Positions 16,021 to 27,244 of a DNA stretch of 64,000 nucleotides are shown here, piece after piece. Both the position numbers and the translations under genes were made by a program. How positions within the stretch are numbered: the stretch's first letter is position 1; each line of letters opens with the position of its first letter. The notes under the pieces were generated by a model that saw only the letters and a program-made list of their open reading frames with translations, ran no database searches and was not told the origin of the DNA. This DNA comes from Candidatus Methylophosphatis haderslevensis (GTDB lineage: Bacteria; Pseudomonadota; Gammaproteobacteria; Burkholderiales; Rhodocyclaceae), in contig JADJSA010000008.1 of the NCBI GenBank assembly GCA_016711925.1, forward strand, positions 1 through 64,000, given 5' to 3'.

Positions 16021-16652
16021 GGTCGCGGAAACGCGGGCAGACCTGACGGCGTGTCACCCGCAATCGCGTGGACGCGCGCCGTGGCCCCATACAGGAACAC
16101 GCCCGGGATCAGCTTGCCCCGGTAGGCAGCATCCCCGACCTGGAACATCAGCACCCCACCGGCCTTGAACTGGATCAGGCGCGCCCACGGAACGCCGTTG
16201 GCGTCGAAGGCTCCGACGATGACCTCACAGCGCAGGGGCATCCGCTGACCGACGTTGAAGGTCGGGGCCACGTCAGCGACACCGGCGACCGGTTTCGCTC
16301 CCTCGTTGATGCCGCCTGTCACTGCTGCGCCGTCGCCGAAGCCGCTGTTCCAGCGCGTCACGACCCAGGCACCGTCCAGATGGGCGAACCGATAGCCTTC
16401 GGAGCCATTGCCGGTGGTCATCCACAGACCGAGGTGCTTGCGGGCGCTCGGGTCGGTCAGCAACTCGATGTCCGCCTCGAACCAGAAGTCGCCGTGGGCG
16501 GTTTCGTTGAAGCGCAGGATGGACTGGCTGTTCGGGGCCGAGATGTCGATGGACTGCTGCGCGCTGTTGTGTGTCGCGGCCATTCCGCCGAGGACTGCGG
16601 TGTAGCCGGGCGCAGGAGCCGTGGCGAAGGTCTCGCTCAGCGGGTAGCTCAT
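16011..16652 (-). CDS. Phage tail protein, concanavalin-like beta domain
   Basis: 213 residues from ATG. Beta-rich, with a pattern typical of jelly-roll carbohydrate-binding modules (FWFEADIELLTD, GLWMTTGNGSEGYRFAHLDG). No signal peptide. It lies among tail-tip genes, so it is likely a virion surface protein that touches the host surface. The last codons overlap the following gene. Function is inferred from fold impression and position only. Confidence 0.55.
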   Translation of the reverse strand: MSYPLSETFATAPAPGYTAVLGGMAATHNSAQQSIDISAPNSQSILRFNETAHGDFWFEADIELLTDPSARKHLGLWMTTGNGSEGYRFAHLDGAWVVTRWNSGFGDGAAVTGGINEGAKPVAGVADVAPTFNVGQRMPLRCEVIVGAFDANGVPWARLIQFKAGGVLMFQVGDAAYRGKLIPGVFLYGATARVHAIAGDTPSGLPAFPRPWA

Positions 16653-16655
16653 GGC

Positions 16656-17927
16656 TTACCTCCACGGGCCGGTGATGTCGAACGCGATCTGCGCGCCTTC
16701 GGTTTCAGAGCTGTACTGCGTCCTGACCAGCAAGAAGCGCTTGCCCGCCTGACCGACCACGTTGTCCACGATGGTCTGATCGCTGTAGGGACGGTCTTGC
16801 GGCATCCACAGCATCCCGGGCAGGATGCCGCGCATATGGCCGTCCTCCTGCCGCACGTAGGTGGGCAGCAGCCACAAGCTGTAGTCGGCTCCATTCGGGA
16901 ACGGCGTCGGGCCCCGACCGCAGATCTGCTGGCCGTTGTTGGTGTTCAGGGACGTGAGCCCGAACCGAACGGGGTTGCCGAGCTGGGTGTGATTGCGCAG
17001 CAGGACTTTGCCCGTGAAGTCCAGGGATGAAACCAGCCCGTAGCCGTTGTACTGCCCCGGGTAGCTCGAATAGCCGCTGCTGCTGTTGCTCCAGTAGAGG
17101 TCGTCAGCGCAGAGCACGGTGCAATAGTTGTCGCCGGGCTTGAAGCCGCTGATGTCGCCGAAGCAATACGAGCTGCGCCCGTACCAGCCGTATCCGGCAG
17201 CATTGGTGCAGAACAAGAAGAACAACCGGTCATCGCCGATGAGCACCCAGTTGCGGTTGCCCCCGCCGCTGTCACCAGAGTTGTCGTAGCCGCTGGTGCG
17301 GCCGTGGTACCACTTGTACCAACCCCACTGGCCAGCTTGAACTTGCTTCCAGTTCTGCGTCGGGTTGTTCGGGTCATAGGGGGCCTGCGCGCCGACGATG
17401 GTGTCGATGTCCGACAGGTCTTCCACGATCCCGACATTCGCCCACTTGGCCCAGGTAGTCGTGTAACCCGGCGTCTTGAGACTGTCGTCGATCAGCAGGA
17501 TGTTCTGCGGTGACTGAGGGTTCTTGCTGCGGTAGGCGGCCCTGCCCGTCCCCGCGAAAGGCTTCTCCCACCCAAGCGGAGCCACCTTGGCGCTCAGGTT
17601 CGTGGTGGTCGTCGCGGGTGACACCGGCGTGCCCGTCACCGCGAAGGTGAACGTGGTCATGGTCGTCGTCAGCACGCGGAACGATCCGTTGTACTCCGGC
17701 TGCTCGGCTCCGGCGACCAACACCACCTGATGTGGCTGGTAGGCGTGTCCCGCCGTGATGGTGGCGGTGGCCACGCCATTGGCGAAGGTCAAGGTGTCGA
17801 TGGCCTTCAGCGCGAAGCCGTTGACGAGGCAGGCATCGAGCATCGTCACCAGATCGCCCCAGTTGTTGGAGATCTGTGGCGCGCCGGTCATGCCGCTGTT
17901 GAAGTATTTGACGGTCAGGTCGGTCAT
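16656..17927 (-). CDS. Large aromatic-rich phage tail protein
   Basis: 423 residues, ATG start, open throughout. The N-terminal 140 residues look like beta domains of a structural protein (TAGHAYQPHQVVLVAGAEQP). The central part is strikingly rich in Tyr, Trp, Gly, Asn and Ser (GWYKWYHGRTSGYDNSGDSG). Unknown family; such composition is common in phage adhesins and tail-surface proteins. It lies 24 bp after the stop of the frameshifted large tail gene and ends 4 bp before the next start. Confidence 0.6.
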   Translation of the reverse strand: MTDLTVKYFNSGMTGAPQISNNWGDLVTMLDACLVNGFALKAIDTLTFANGVATATITAGHAYQPHQVVLVAGAEQPEYNGSFRVLTTTMTTFTFAVTGTPVSPATTTTNLSAKVAPLGWEKPFAGTGRAAYRSKNPQSPQNILLIDDSLKTPGYTTTWAKWANVGIVEDLSDIDTIVGAQAPYDPNNPTQNWKQVQAGQWGWYKWYHGRTSGYDNSGDSGGGNRNWVLIGDDRLFFLFCTNAAGYGWYGRSSYCFGDISGFKPGDNYCTVLCADDLYWSNSSSGYSSYPGQYNGYGLVSSLDFTGKVLLRNHTQLGNPVRFGLTSLNTNNGQQICGRGPTPFPNGADYSLWLLPTYVRQEDGHMRGILPGMLWMPQDRPYSDQTIVDNVVGQAGKRFLLVRTQYSSETEGAQIAFDITGPWR

Positions 17928-17950
17928 TTCATGGGTTCCTGTCTACAAAT

Positions 17951-20900
17951 TCAGGGTGTGTCCACGTCGCCGCGAATCAGCAACGTGAAGTTGTCGTCGG
18001 GCACGGACTCCGGCCCCTGCTGGACGGTGCGCACCACCCAGACCGGGAACTGCGCGCCAATGGTGTTGAAGCGCAGCACGTTGCCGGTGGCCCAGCCATT
18101 GCCCCAGCCGAGCGCGGGCAGATGGAAGTACGGCACGCCGGTCGCCGGGTTGTTGGGCGCGCAATCCGCACTGGTGTTGCCCGTGGCGATCACGCCGACG
18201 TTCTCGCCGATGACTTCGAACGAGGTGCTGTTGGTCAGGCGCACGATCCAACGCTCGGTCAGTGCCCCCCGGTTCGTCACGCGGATCGGGTACTGCGTGT
18301 TGTTGAAGGTTGCTGTTGCGGAACTGCCCGACAAGGCATCTGACCACGCGCCGTTCCACGTTGACTGGTCGAACACCAGATTCACGCGGGCAAACAGGTC
18401 ACCGGCCACCAGGGCGCTGGAGACGTGACTCCCCAGCGGATATTCGTGCGTCAGGGCGCGCGTGAAACTGATCTCGCCACTGATCTGCACATCGCGCACC
18501 ACGGCCATGTCCTCGATGCGGTGCTCGATGGTCACGGGCTGGCTGTAGCCCGACACGTTGATGAAGGTGACGGTGCCCGCTTCCAGATCGGTGGAGTACC
18601 CGGTGTTGATCACCGCTCCGTCGTGGCCAACGACGCGTACACGCGACAGGCGCACCCGCGCGCAGTTGATGGCCTGGCCGTTGCTGACCGAGGTTGTGAT
18701 CTTGCCGGTGTGACCCACCACAGCGAAGCCGCCCGGGCGAAAGATCGGCACGCGCCCATCGCTGGGCAGGCGCACCGGATCGATGCCAAGCAGATCAGCG
18801 TCCAGCGGCAGATAGCTGTAGGCCACCGCGCTGTAGCGCACGCTGGATGCAGCCACCGGCTCGGGCCGGAAGATCTTGCCGTCCGTGCCCACCCGGTCGG
18901 CGGCGTACCAAGGCTGGCTCTCGTTCCCGGCCGCCGTGACCATCGTTCCGAAGCGCACCCGCACCAGCCCGGTCTCGTAGTCGACGCTGCCACTGATGCC
19001 GGTCGCCTCGATCTTGCCGTCGATCCCGGCGGTCACGTTCTGCGTGCCACCGACCGCCCGTGCGTACTGGATGGACAGCGAGCCCGGACGCAGCGGGGCC
19101 GCGCCGGTGCGGAACACGTACTCGCTGGAGATGTTCTCGCCGACCGTGGTCACGCAACTGGCGCGCGTGATCGCGTTGTTCGTGCCCGCCGTCCAGGACG
19201 TCAGCGCCACGTCCCCGGACAGGTAGTTGATCGTGCCGCGAGTGACCCAGCCACTGGTGGTGAACTCGCGCAGCGTGCCCTGTCCGTTGTCGCCCCACGG
19301 CTGCGAGCCACTGATGGAGAGAAGCACCGTGCCAGTCACCACCTGGGCATTCACCCCCGGCACCAGCTTGAAGGCCGGGAGGAACTGGAACGTCTCGGTC
19401 TGGTTGCTGGTCGAGCCCGCGCTGTTGTAGCGCAGCTTGACGTAGCCGGACTCGTCGTTGGGGTACAGCGACGGCGCATCCACGTAGGCGATGCCGCCGT
19501 AGTTCAATCGCCACCGACCGGTGCCGTTGATGGCGCTGCGCCGTGTAGACCGGGCGTGGAATCTGGATCGAGACATCCGGCTTGAAGGTCACCGCCCCGG
19601 TTGCGTAGTTGACGGTGCCGATGACTTGGCCGTTCAGCATCACATTGCCATTGCCATCGTCGCGGGCGTATCTGGGTGGGGTCGCGCCAGTTCCAGAGGC
19701 CCAGCCCCATCTCCTGAATCTGCGCGAGCGTGTAAGCCCCGAGCACCGCCTCGTCGGTCAAGGTGTTCCACTCGATCTCCAAGCGAACCCGGCTCGATGG
19801 CCCCAAGGGTTGCAGTCACCGGCACCAGCCCTGGCCATCGCGCGAGGGGTGCGCGAAGCAGTCCTCCTGCTTGGGGCCCGCGACGTAGCTCACGGTGAGC
19901 TCCGTTCCAACCGATGGCAGCACATTCGGCGCGAAGTCCACGCGGTTCTGCGCCACGCTCAAACTGCCAGTGGCCGCACCCGACAGCAAACCCGAGGTGG
20001 CCGCAGTTGCCGTCTTGGTGCCGTCGTACTCCCACGAGACTGTGAGCGAGCCGGGTTGCACGGCCGTCCCTGCGGGCGGGTTCAAGGCCAAGCTCTGCGA
20101 CGCCTTCAGGGTGGTCGATGGCTGCTGCGTCTCCTGCGTCGGCACGTTCCAGGTCAGCACGAGCGAACTGCCGACGTCGGGCAATGCACCCAATGTCACC
20201 ACGAAGGCCCCGGTGTTCCGGTTGAACGTGCCCGCGCCATAGCTGGCGTCCAACCCCTTGAGCGAACCGTTGCCACTGTCGGACAACACGTACCAGCGGC
20301 CCTGCGCCATGTAGCTGATTGACAGCGTGCCGGGCTGCGGCACCGGATTGACCGTGCCCACGTAGGACTGGCTGCGCGACTCGGGCGTGACGGGGATCTC
20401 CGAGCTTTGCGGCGCACGCAGAATCTGCGCGGCAGGCGTGTAGGTGACCGCTTTCGCGTTCGACATCGTCCCCGAGTTCAGGGTCAGGATGCCGTTGGCG
20501 TAATCGATATTGCCCAGCGTCCCGCTGGCGGTCTTGAGCAGGCCCGCGTCGTCGAAGATCGTGATGCCATCGGTGACGATGGACAGCGACCCCGGTAGGC
20601 AGCCACCCGGCAGGTTGAATTTGATGCTGGTCGTCCAGGCGTGGCTGGCCGTGTAGCTCACCGCGACGGCCCCCGGCACCGGCAGCCCTGCGGCCGCATA
20701 GGGGGCACGAAGGAGATCGGCGTCTCGGTCTGGGCGCTGGGCACGAGCTGCGTGTAGATGGACGCGCCCTTGATGGTGAAGTCGCCCACATTGGCAGCCT
20801 GCGTCAGCGGTACGACACCGACATAGGTTCCGGCGTCCGCCACAACCGTGTCGCGCGTCTTGGTGCTGTTCGCGGCGCGAGTGAACGTGCGACTTGCGGG

Positions 20901-21515
20901 CGAGCCGGTGAAGTCGTAGCGCAGGGCGTCGCTGATGTCGACCGTGACGACCGCCGCCTTGTAGTCCTGGTCGGTGTTGTAGGTGAAGCTGCGCTCGACC
21001 ACCGACACGGCGGTGGCGCGGATGTACTGCTCCTTCTGCGTGGGCAGGCCTTCGTTCTCGATCAGGACGAGGGTCTGGCCGACATTGGGAACGGTGTCGG
21101 TCGTGCGCTGGAAAAGCTGAATGACGCGCTGGCCCGCGATGTGGTTCTCGAACAGGTAGCCCGCCCACTCCGGGCCCTTGTTGAGGTAGGCCTCAATGCG
21201 GACTTGTGCCTGCTCGCGCGTGTCGAAAGTCTTCTCGGTGCTGAACAGCGTGACGCTGACTCGGGCATCCTGCGGCGGCTCGGCCACGATCACGTTGGCA
21301 CCGAAGTAGGTGTCGGTGTCGTCGGTCTGAACCGACACGAAGGACTTGCGCAGATTGACCCGGCCACCGGCGCGATCCAGCTCGGAGATGTCAGGGAAGA
21401 TGGCGTTGGAGACGCCGTCGGCAATGGTGGTGCCAGTCGGCGCGCCACCGCCCTCAGGCACATCCGCCATCACAGCGGACTTCAGCAGTTTCACGTCGCC
21501 GGATTGGATCGGCAT
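17951..21515 (-). pseudogene. Very large phage tail protein (about 1190 residues), broken by five frameshifts
   Basis: Starts with the ATG at 21515 (MPIQSGDVKLLKSAVMADVP) and reads well to about 20705. The coding potential then moves between frames at 20701-20705 (five C on the coding strand where six restore the frame), 19829-19831, 19788-19790, about 19674-19681 and about 19541, before the last 530 residues run clean to 17951. Joined, the pieces give one beta-rich protein with many repeated PGSLxVxY-type units, typical of tail-tip or baseplate structural proteins. As read, none of the pieces can give the full product. Either the gene is dead or the sequence has homopolymer errors here. Confidence 0.65.
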
Positions 21516-21516
21516 C

Positions 21517-21923
21517 TCAGATCTCCAGGAATCGAAGGGTCAGGCGATAGAAGTCTGCGTCGGCGCGGGCCGGGATGCCCAGCACCGGCTCGGCTTCGAT
21601 GGCGTTTCCGCGTGGCGGAAGGCCACGGTGAACGAGCGGCCATCGGCGAAGGTCAAGCCGAAGCGACCGGTAGCACTGCCGACTGGAAGCGCGGCCCAGG
21701 TGCGCAGTTGCTCGACCGTGGCGCGCGTGACCCAGGCCATGTCGGGCGCGCCCACCAGCGTGATGGGGCGACCGGCCTGCCGGGTGGCGGACTGGATCAG
21801 CAAGGCTCCGGTGATGAGGTAGGACGTGGACGCCACGGCGGGCGACCACGCGTGCTCATCGCTCCACAGCAAATCGTCGGGCAGCAGCAAGGCCACCTCA
21901 TTGGAGAGGTTCTTCAGTTGCAT
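21517..21923 (-). pseudogene. Phage tail-tip accessory protein, one frameshift
   Basis: Starts at the ATG at 21923 (MQLKNLSNEVALLLPDDLLW). Reading is good to about 21610 (FTVAFRHAE), then one base appears to be missing. The next frame continues as AIEAEPVLGIPARADADFY and RLTLRFLEI to a stop at 21517, 2 bp before the next gene. The whole product would be about 135 residues. By place just after the tape measure it is probably a distal-tail/tail-completion protein. Family not recognised. Confidence 0.6.
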
Positions 21924-21933
21924 CGGAATGGAC

Positions 21934-24900
21934 TCACACCGCCCGGGTTCGGGCAGCGTCAAGAAGTTGAAGAAGGCGCGATTCGTCGCGCGCATCGACG
22001 GAGGCATTGACCTTGCGGTCGCCCGAGGACAGCTCTACACGCACCGTGCGGCTGGGCCCGGTGTCTGTCGCCAACACCGGACGGGCCAGCCGCGAACCGC
22101 TTGGCTGTACAAAGCCACCCGTGGCGAAGCCCTGAACGCCCGCGAGCGCACGACCAGCCAGTGCTTGCGCCGGGGCGGACAGGTTGTTGATCGCCTCGAA
22201 GAAGCCAGCGCCGTAGCGGGAAACGGCATCCTTGTTCACGACATACTCGCCCGGCGTGAGCATCGCCGGGACGGTGTCGGACTTGGCCATGCCACCGCGC
22301 CGGTAGAACTCGCCCTGGTTCTGCTCCATGTAGTCGATCAGCTCGCGCTCCAGGTCTTTGCCCCAGAGCAGCGGCTGGGCCATCGCCTGCCGCCACGTCT
22401 GCTTGATGCGCTCCAGGTTCTGGCGCTCGTTGCCGGTGAGCGTCTTGCGGCTGATGAAGTCTTCCAGCGTGCGGCGATCCTGCTGCGCCTGCTTGCCGTA
22501 GCTGTCCATCGTCTTGCTGCGCATATCCAGACTGACCGATGCGCCGTAGTTCCACTGCAGCCAGCCCGTGTACTCGTTCATCCCCTGCAGGCCGAGGTCG
22601 ATCATCTTCATCGCCTCGACCGCCTCCCGGTTCTTCTTCGGGACAATCGGCTTGCCATCGGGATCGGTGCCCTGAGATCGACCGTTGCCAAAGGCCATCA
22701 CGCGACCGCCGACGGCGAATCGGGCGACACCATTGGCCAGCCGTGAGAGCGCACCGCCGCCGTATTTCTGCACCGCAGCCTTGCGAATCACGAAGGCACC
22801 GGCATCCAAGGTGCGCGGCACGGTGTCGTAATGGCCTGAGCCTGGAACCGAGCCGCCACTCATTCGGGGAAAGGCCGGAGCCACTGCGCCGCCATCAGCG
22901 TAGCGGCGCACGCCAGCGCCCACCAAGCCACCGGTCGCGTTTGCCTCCACCTTGCGCACGTAGATCGTGTGCGTGCTCGAGGTGTTGGCCCCGTTGAGAC
23001 TCATGATCTCGGCGCGGGCCGCATCGGCGTTGGTGCTGACCTGATGCCGGGACTCGGTCTGGATGCGATCCAGCGCCTTGATCATCCCCTCGACGTTGGT
23101 GATGCCGGCCTGCGCCTTCTCAGTTGCGACCTTCAGTTCGAACTGCGAGTTCTGGTCGGCGTAGATTTTGAGCTTGGCCAGCGCCTCCTTGGCCTTGGAG
23201 ACATCGGCATCGACGGGCAGCGTCTTGCCTTCCTTGAGGAGCTGCTCGTACTGCTGCAGCTTCTTCTCGGCCTCCTGCAAGTCAGCCTGAATCTTGAGCA
23301 GGAACTCCTTCTCGGCGATGGCCTTGTCCAGATCAGCGATGGCTTTGTCGAAGCGCGTCGTGTCGGCGTCCAACGTGACCCTCAGGCCGTCTTTCAGCTT
23401 GGTCGTGATCTGGTCGATCTGGGTTTCGGTCTGCGTAAGCGTCTGCTGAATCTGCTCGCGCGCAGTCAGCGCAGCCTGTGCAGCCGTCTGGTGTGCCTTG
23501 GCTTCGGCATCCAGGGTCTTGTTGAGAATCTCCTCGGACTCGCGGATGCGCTGGATGGCTTGATTGACGCCATCCTTGCCCTGTGCGATCTGTGCATCAG
23601 CATCCTTGGTCTTCTGGGCCAGTTCGGCGCGCAACGCGTCTGCTTGGCGCATCAGGGCTTCGGCTTGCGCGTATTCCTGCTTGCGATAGGCATCGCGTGA
23701 CTGCGACTCGAGCTGGGTGACCTGCGAAACCGCCTGCTCGGACTGCTTGCGGGCGTCTTCGCCGCGCTTGGCTTCACTGGTTTGCGAGCTGGCCACCTGC
23801 GAGGCCAAGTCCATCGCCTTCTGGGCCAGTTGCCGGGCCTGCTCGAACTCGCCGTTGGCCAGCGCCTCGCGGGCCTTCTCCTGGTACTCGGCGATCTGGC
23901 GCTTGCGGTCTTCCGTGGCCTCGAAGTCGGTCATGCCCTGGCGGCGGATGTCGCGGACACGCTCCTCCGTCGTCATCGAGAGCTGGCGCTTCTCCTCCTC
24001 GATGCGTTTGATCTCGGCCAGATGCCGGTTGGCTTCGGCATTGAGCGCGTCGATGTGCTGCCGGTACTCGGCCAGCGCCTGCGTCATTGTCTGGCGCTTG
24101 GTCGCCAGGATTTCGTTCTCGACCCGCTGGACGTTGGCCGCGCGCTCGGCTTCGGTCTGTCCGTCACGGCGTGCCGCTTCGATCTTGGCCCGCGACTCGT
24201 CGTCGATCAGTTTCAACGCGTCGGTCGTGGCCTGCCGCCGCAGCGTGGTCTGCTGGGTCAGCGCATCGGTCAGCAAAGCTGTCGACTTGCTGATCAGCGC
24301 GGCTTCGGACTGCTTCGAGACTTCCAGCGCGGATTGCTCCTGCTGGTAGCGTGCCTTCACGGCCTCGACCTGGCGCTGCAGGTTGGCTTCAACGATAGAC
24401 GTCAGCCCCTTGTAGGCCTCGGCCATCTTGGCGGTGGCGTCGTTGACCGTCTGGTTGGCCTTGCCGACGGCCTGCTCGACCTCGCCAAGGCGAGACTTCA
24501 GCTTCTCCAGGGCACCGTGGACGGCCTCGATGCCACGCCCGACCGCTTCCTGCGTGCCCTGGCGCACGGCTTCGAGCCGCTTGGCGATCTCCTCGGCAGC
24601 GGTCGCGGCGGTGTTCATCGCGCCCTTGGCGGCGTCCGCCCCCTTCGGTGGCGTCGGCGTACATCTGCGCGAAGATCTGGTTCATCTCCGCGAGGCGGGC
24701 CTCGTGGCGCTTGGTGGCCTGCTCGATGGTGTCCGACGTGAAAACCGCCTTGAATACCTCCCAGCGGTACTGCAATTGCTCGATGCCTTTCATCAGCACC
24801 TCGACCATGAAGATGCCCGCCTTGCGGACGATCTCGAACTTCTCCGACAGCCACGTGCCGATCTCCCAGCCGACCAGGAAGGCACCCAGCACGGCGAACG

Positions 24901-25978
24901 CCGTCTTGAGCAAGCCGACGCTGGCCACGGCGGCCGACACCGACAGGTTGGCCGTCGTCCACGCCGCCGCAGTGGCACTGGCGGCCGTGACTGCCGCCGC
25001 ACCGGCGGTCTGCCACGCGGTGATGAGCGCCGGGATCAGGCGGTAGATCAGCACAGCCAGACCAACTTCAGCGATGCGCTTCAACCACTGCATCAACGTG
25101 TCGAGGTTGTTGGCGAGAAAGGTCAGCGCCTCAGCCAGCTTCTTGGTCAGACCCGTCGATTCATCGACCCGGTTGATCCACTGCCCGAAGGCATTGCGCA
25201 GGCGCTCGAAGGCTTGGCTCACGGTCTGCGGCAGTTGGGCGTACTCGCTGGCCAGCTTGTCCTTCTGGCTCATCAGCGCGTTGACCACCACGTCGGCGGT
25301 CAGGCGGCCTTCTTCGGCCAGCTTGCGCAGCCGCCCGATGGGCACGTTCAGGCCATCGGCCAGGGCCTGCGCCAGACGGGGGCTGTTTTCGACGACGGAG
25401 TTGAATTCCTCGCCGCGCAGCACACCCGAGGCCAGCGCCTGCCCGAACTGCAGCAGGGACGACTGCGCCTCGGTGGCCGATGCGCCCGAGAAACGCAGTG
25501 CTTGCGAGATGCTCTCGGTGATCGTGAGCGCGTCCTTCTGCTCGCCACCCAGCATCCGCACGGCCTGCTGGAGCTTGCCGTAAAGGGTGGCGGTTTCCTG
25601 GATCGGCACGCCGATGCGCTGCGCGATGGCGAACAGGGCCGTTTGTGCGGTCGTGAACTCGCGCTGTCCCGCCGTGGCGAGCTTCAGGCGCGCGGACATC
25701 ATGTTCCAGGCGTCGGCGATCTGGACGATCTCCAGCACCTTGCCACCGGCCCAGTTGATCGACAGGAAGGCCAGCAACTGCGTCTTGGCCGTCGCCACTT
25801 GATCGCCGAAGGCCGACATCCCGGCCTTAACCTCAGCCATTCCGGCGGCGGCCTTCGCCCCGGCGGTCTTGGCTGTGGTCGACAGCTCACCGAGACTGCG
25901 CTCGGCCGACGTGATGGCGCGCTTGAGCCCATCGTCGGCCCCTTCGAGCGCGACGAGGATGGAAATTCGCTTGGCCAT
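21934..25978 (-). pseudogene. Tape measure protein, split by one frameshift
   Basis: About 1350 residues in two frames. The first part starts at the ATG at 25978 and contains a typical tape-measure domain (ATLYGKLQQAVRMLGGEQKD, SGASATEAQSSLLQFGQALA) and hydrophobic segments near residues 300-370. It passes out of frame at a run of five C at 24639-24643; with four the frame is restored (TEGADAAKGAMNTAAT). The second part is a very long coiled coil rich in Ala, Gln, Glu and Lys (residues about 450-1000), followed by a Gly/Ser region and a C-terminal domain. The protein sets tail length and is ejected during infection. Translation as read would stop at 24389. Confidence 0.75.
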
Positions 25979-25981
25979 GAA

Positions 25982-26626
25982 TCAATCCACCGTGCTGATC
26001 TGCTTCTCGACGGCCGCCGCCAGACGCGGGATGCGACCCGCGACCAGCCGCTCGACATCGATGCGCTTCTTGAGCACGACCTTGGGCACCAGGACGGCAA
26101 TCGGGATGTCCGCGCCGCGTTTTAGGCGCTTGATGCCCTCTGCCTTGCGGTAGCGGCGCTTGAAGCCTGCCAGTGGCCGGTCGTGCTCCTTGATGTTCTC
26201 GGCCATCAGGACGATGTTCCCCTTCGCGTTCTTGATGAAATAGGCGTTGCCGCCGCGCATCAGCTCGGCCACCTGCGCCTTGAATCGTTTGCGGCCCACC
26301 CGCCCGTTGAGCGGGATCAGCATCCGACCGGCGATCAGGCCGCCGGTCTCGTGCATCCCCGACCACGGAATGCGCGAACCCACGTAGAGCGCGGGCAGTC
26401 GGCTCGGGTCTTTGTCCAGCACCTTGGCGGTGAAGCCCTTGAGGAAGGACTTCTTGACCACGGCCATCTGGCTCGCAACGTGGCTGCGCACGTCCTGCTT
26501 CAGTTCGACCGCCTCGCTGGCAATCGCCCGCGACACCGCCTTCTTGACCTTTTCGCGGAATTCGCCGCCCCAGCGGCGCAATTGCGCCTGGGCTGCTGCG
26601 CTATCGATCTGGACAGAAATGCGCAT
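25982..26626 (-). CDS. Minor tail protein, GpZ/DUF6441-like
   Basis: 214 residues, ATG start, 3 bp before the tape measure start. It is highly basic, with an N-terminal helical segment (WGGEFREKVKKAVSRAIASE) and a central GMHETGGLIAGR motif, as in the phage minor tail protein Z family. These proteins act in tail completion at the head-proximal end. Intact. Confidence 0.65.
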   Translation of the reverse strand: MRISVQIDSAAAQAQLRRWGGEFREKVKKAVSRAIASEAVELKQDVRSHVASQMAVVKKSFLKGFTAKVLDKDPSRLPALYVGSRIPWSGMHETGGLIAGRMLIPLNGRVGRKRFKAQVAELMRGGNAYFIKNAKGNIVLMAENIKEHDRPLAGFKRRYRKAEGIKRLKRGADIPIAVLVPKVVLKKRIDVERLVAGRIPRLAAAVEKQISTVD

Positions 26627-26631
26627 GGTCT

Positions 26632-27232
26632 TCAGGCACGGTCAGCGGCTTTGTTGGTGAGTCGGTCGAGGGTTTGGTCGAGGTGGCGGGCATCGCCGCG
26701 CGTGCCGATGGCAATCACAGACAGCAGTCGCGCATCGCGGGCCGCATCGGTGCGCGCCGTCGCTGCGACGAAGCCGCGCACCTGCGCCAACGTGTAGTCG
26801 AGGATGTCCGGCAGGCGGTGGCCGTGCTCGATCAGGTGCTGGACGGCGTCGAACCAGCCACCGCTTTCACGATGGGCGGCAGCTTCACTTGGCCGAACAG
26901 ACCGTCGAGCTTCGGCATCACCGTCCGGGTAAAAAAATCGGCGTTCACCTCGATCACCTTGGCCGCCAGCAGGATCGCCTCGTCGGCGGCCAGCTCGTCG
27001 ACCCACGCCCGAGGCTTGCCGACGGCAATGGCGATGGCCGACAGCAGGTCGTCGCCGCGTTCGCCGAACAACGCCAGCCAGTCGATATTGGAGGCGGTGA
27101 GCTGCTGCATCACCGGCGAGATCGCCCGCAAGAACCGGGCATCTGCCCGACCTTCAGCGGTTTGATGGCCAGCGGCTCACCGTCGATTACCAGTTCGACC
27201 GCCTGCGGAATCAGGGTGTCCAGATCACTCAT
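26632..27232 (-). pseudogene. Tail assembly chaperone region, two frame changes
   Basis: Starts with the ATG at 27232 (MSDLDTLIPQAVELVIDG) and loses frame at a CCC run (27137-27139) where one more C would give KVGQMPRFLRAISPV. The restored frame runs to VKAVAGSTPSST and stops near 26832. From about 26845 the -1 frame continues as WFDAVQHLIEHGHRLPDILD and runs to 26632. In siphophages the two tail-assembly-chaperone products between tail tube and tape measure are made by programmed -1 frameshifting, and the second change has the right direction and place. No canonical slippery heptamer is visible there, so it may equally be a second lesion. Confidence 0.6.
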
Positions 27233-27244
27233 GGCTCACTCCGA

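Noticed and set aside
12690..27232. Counting every fragment of the tail genes as a separate gene
   Set aside because: Adjacent fragments join into single plausible proteins when one base is added or removed at a short run, so they were annotated as broken single genes.
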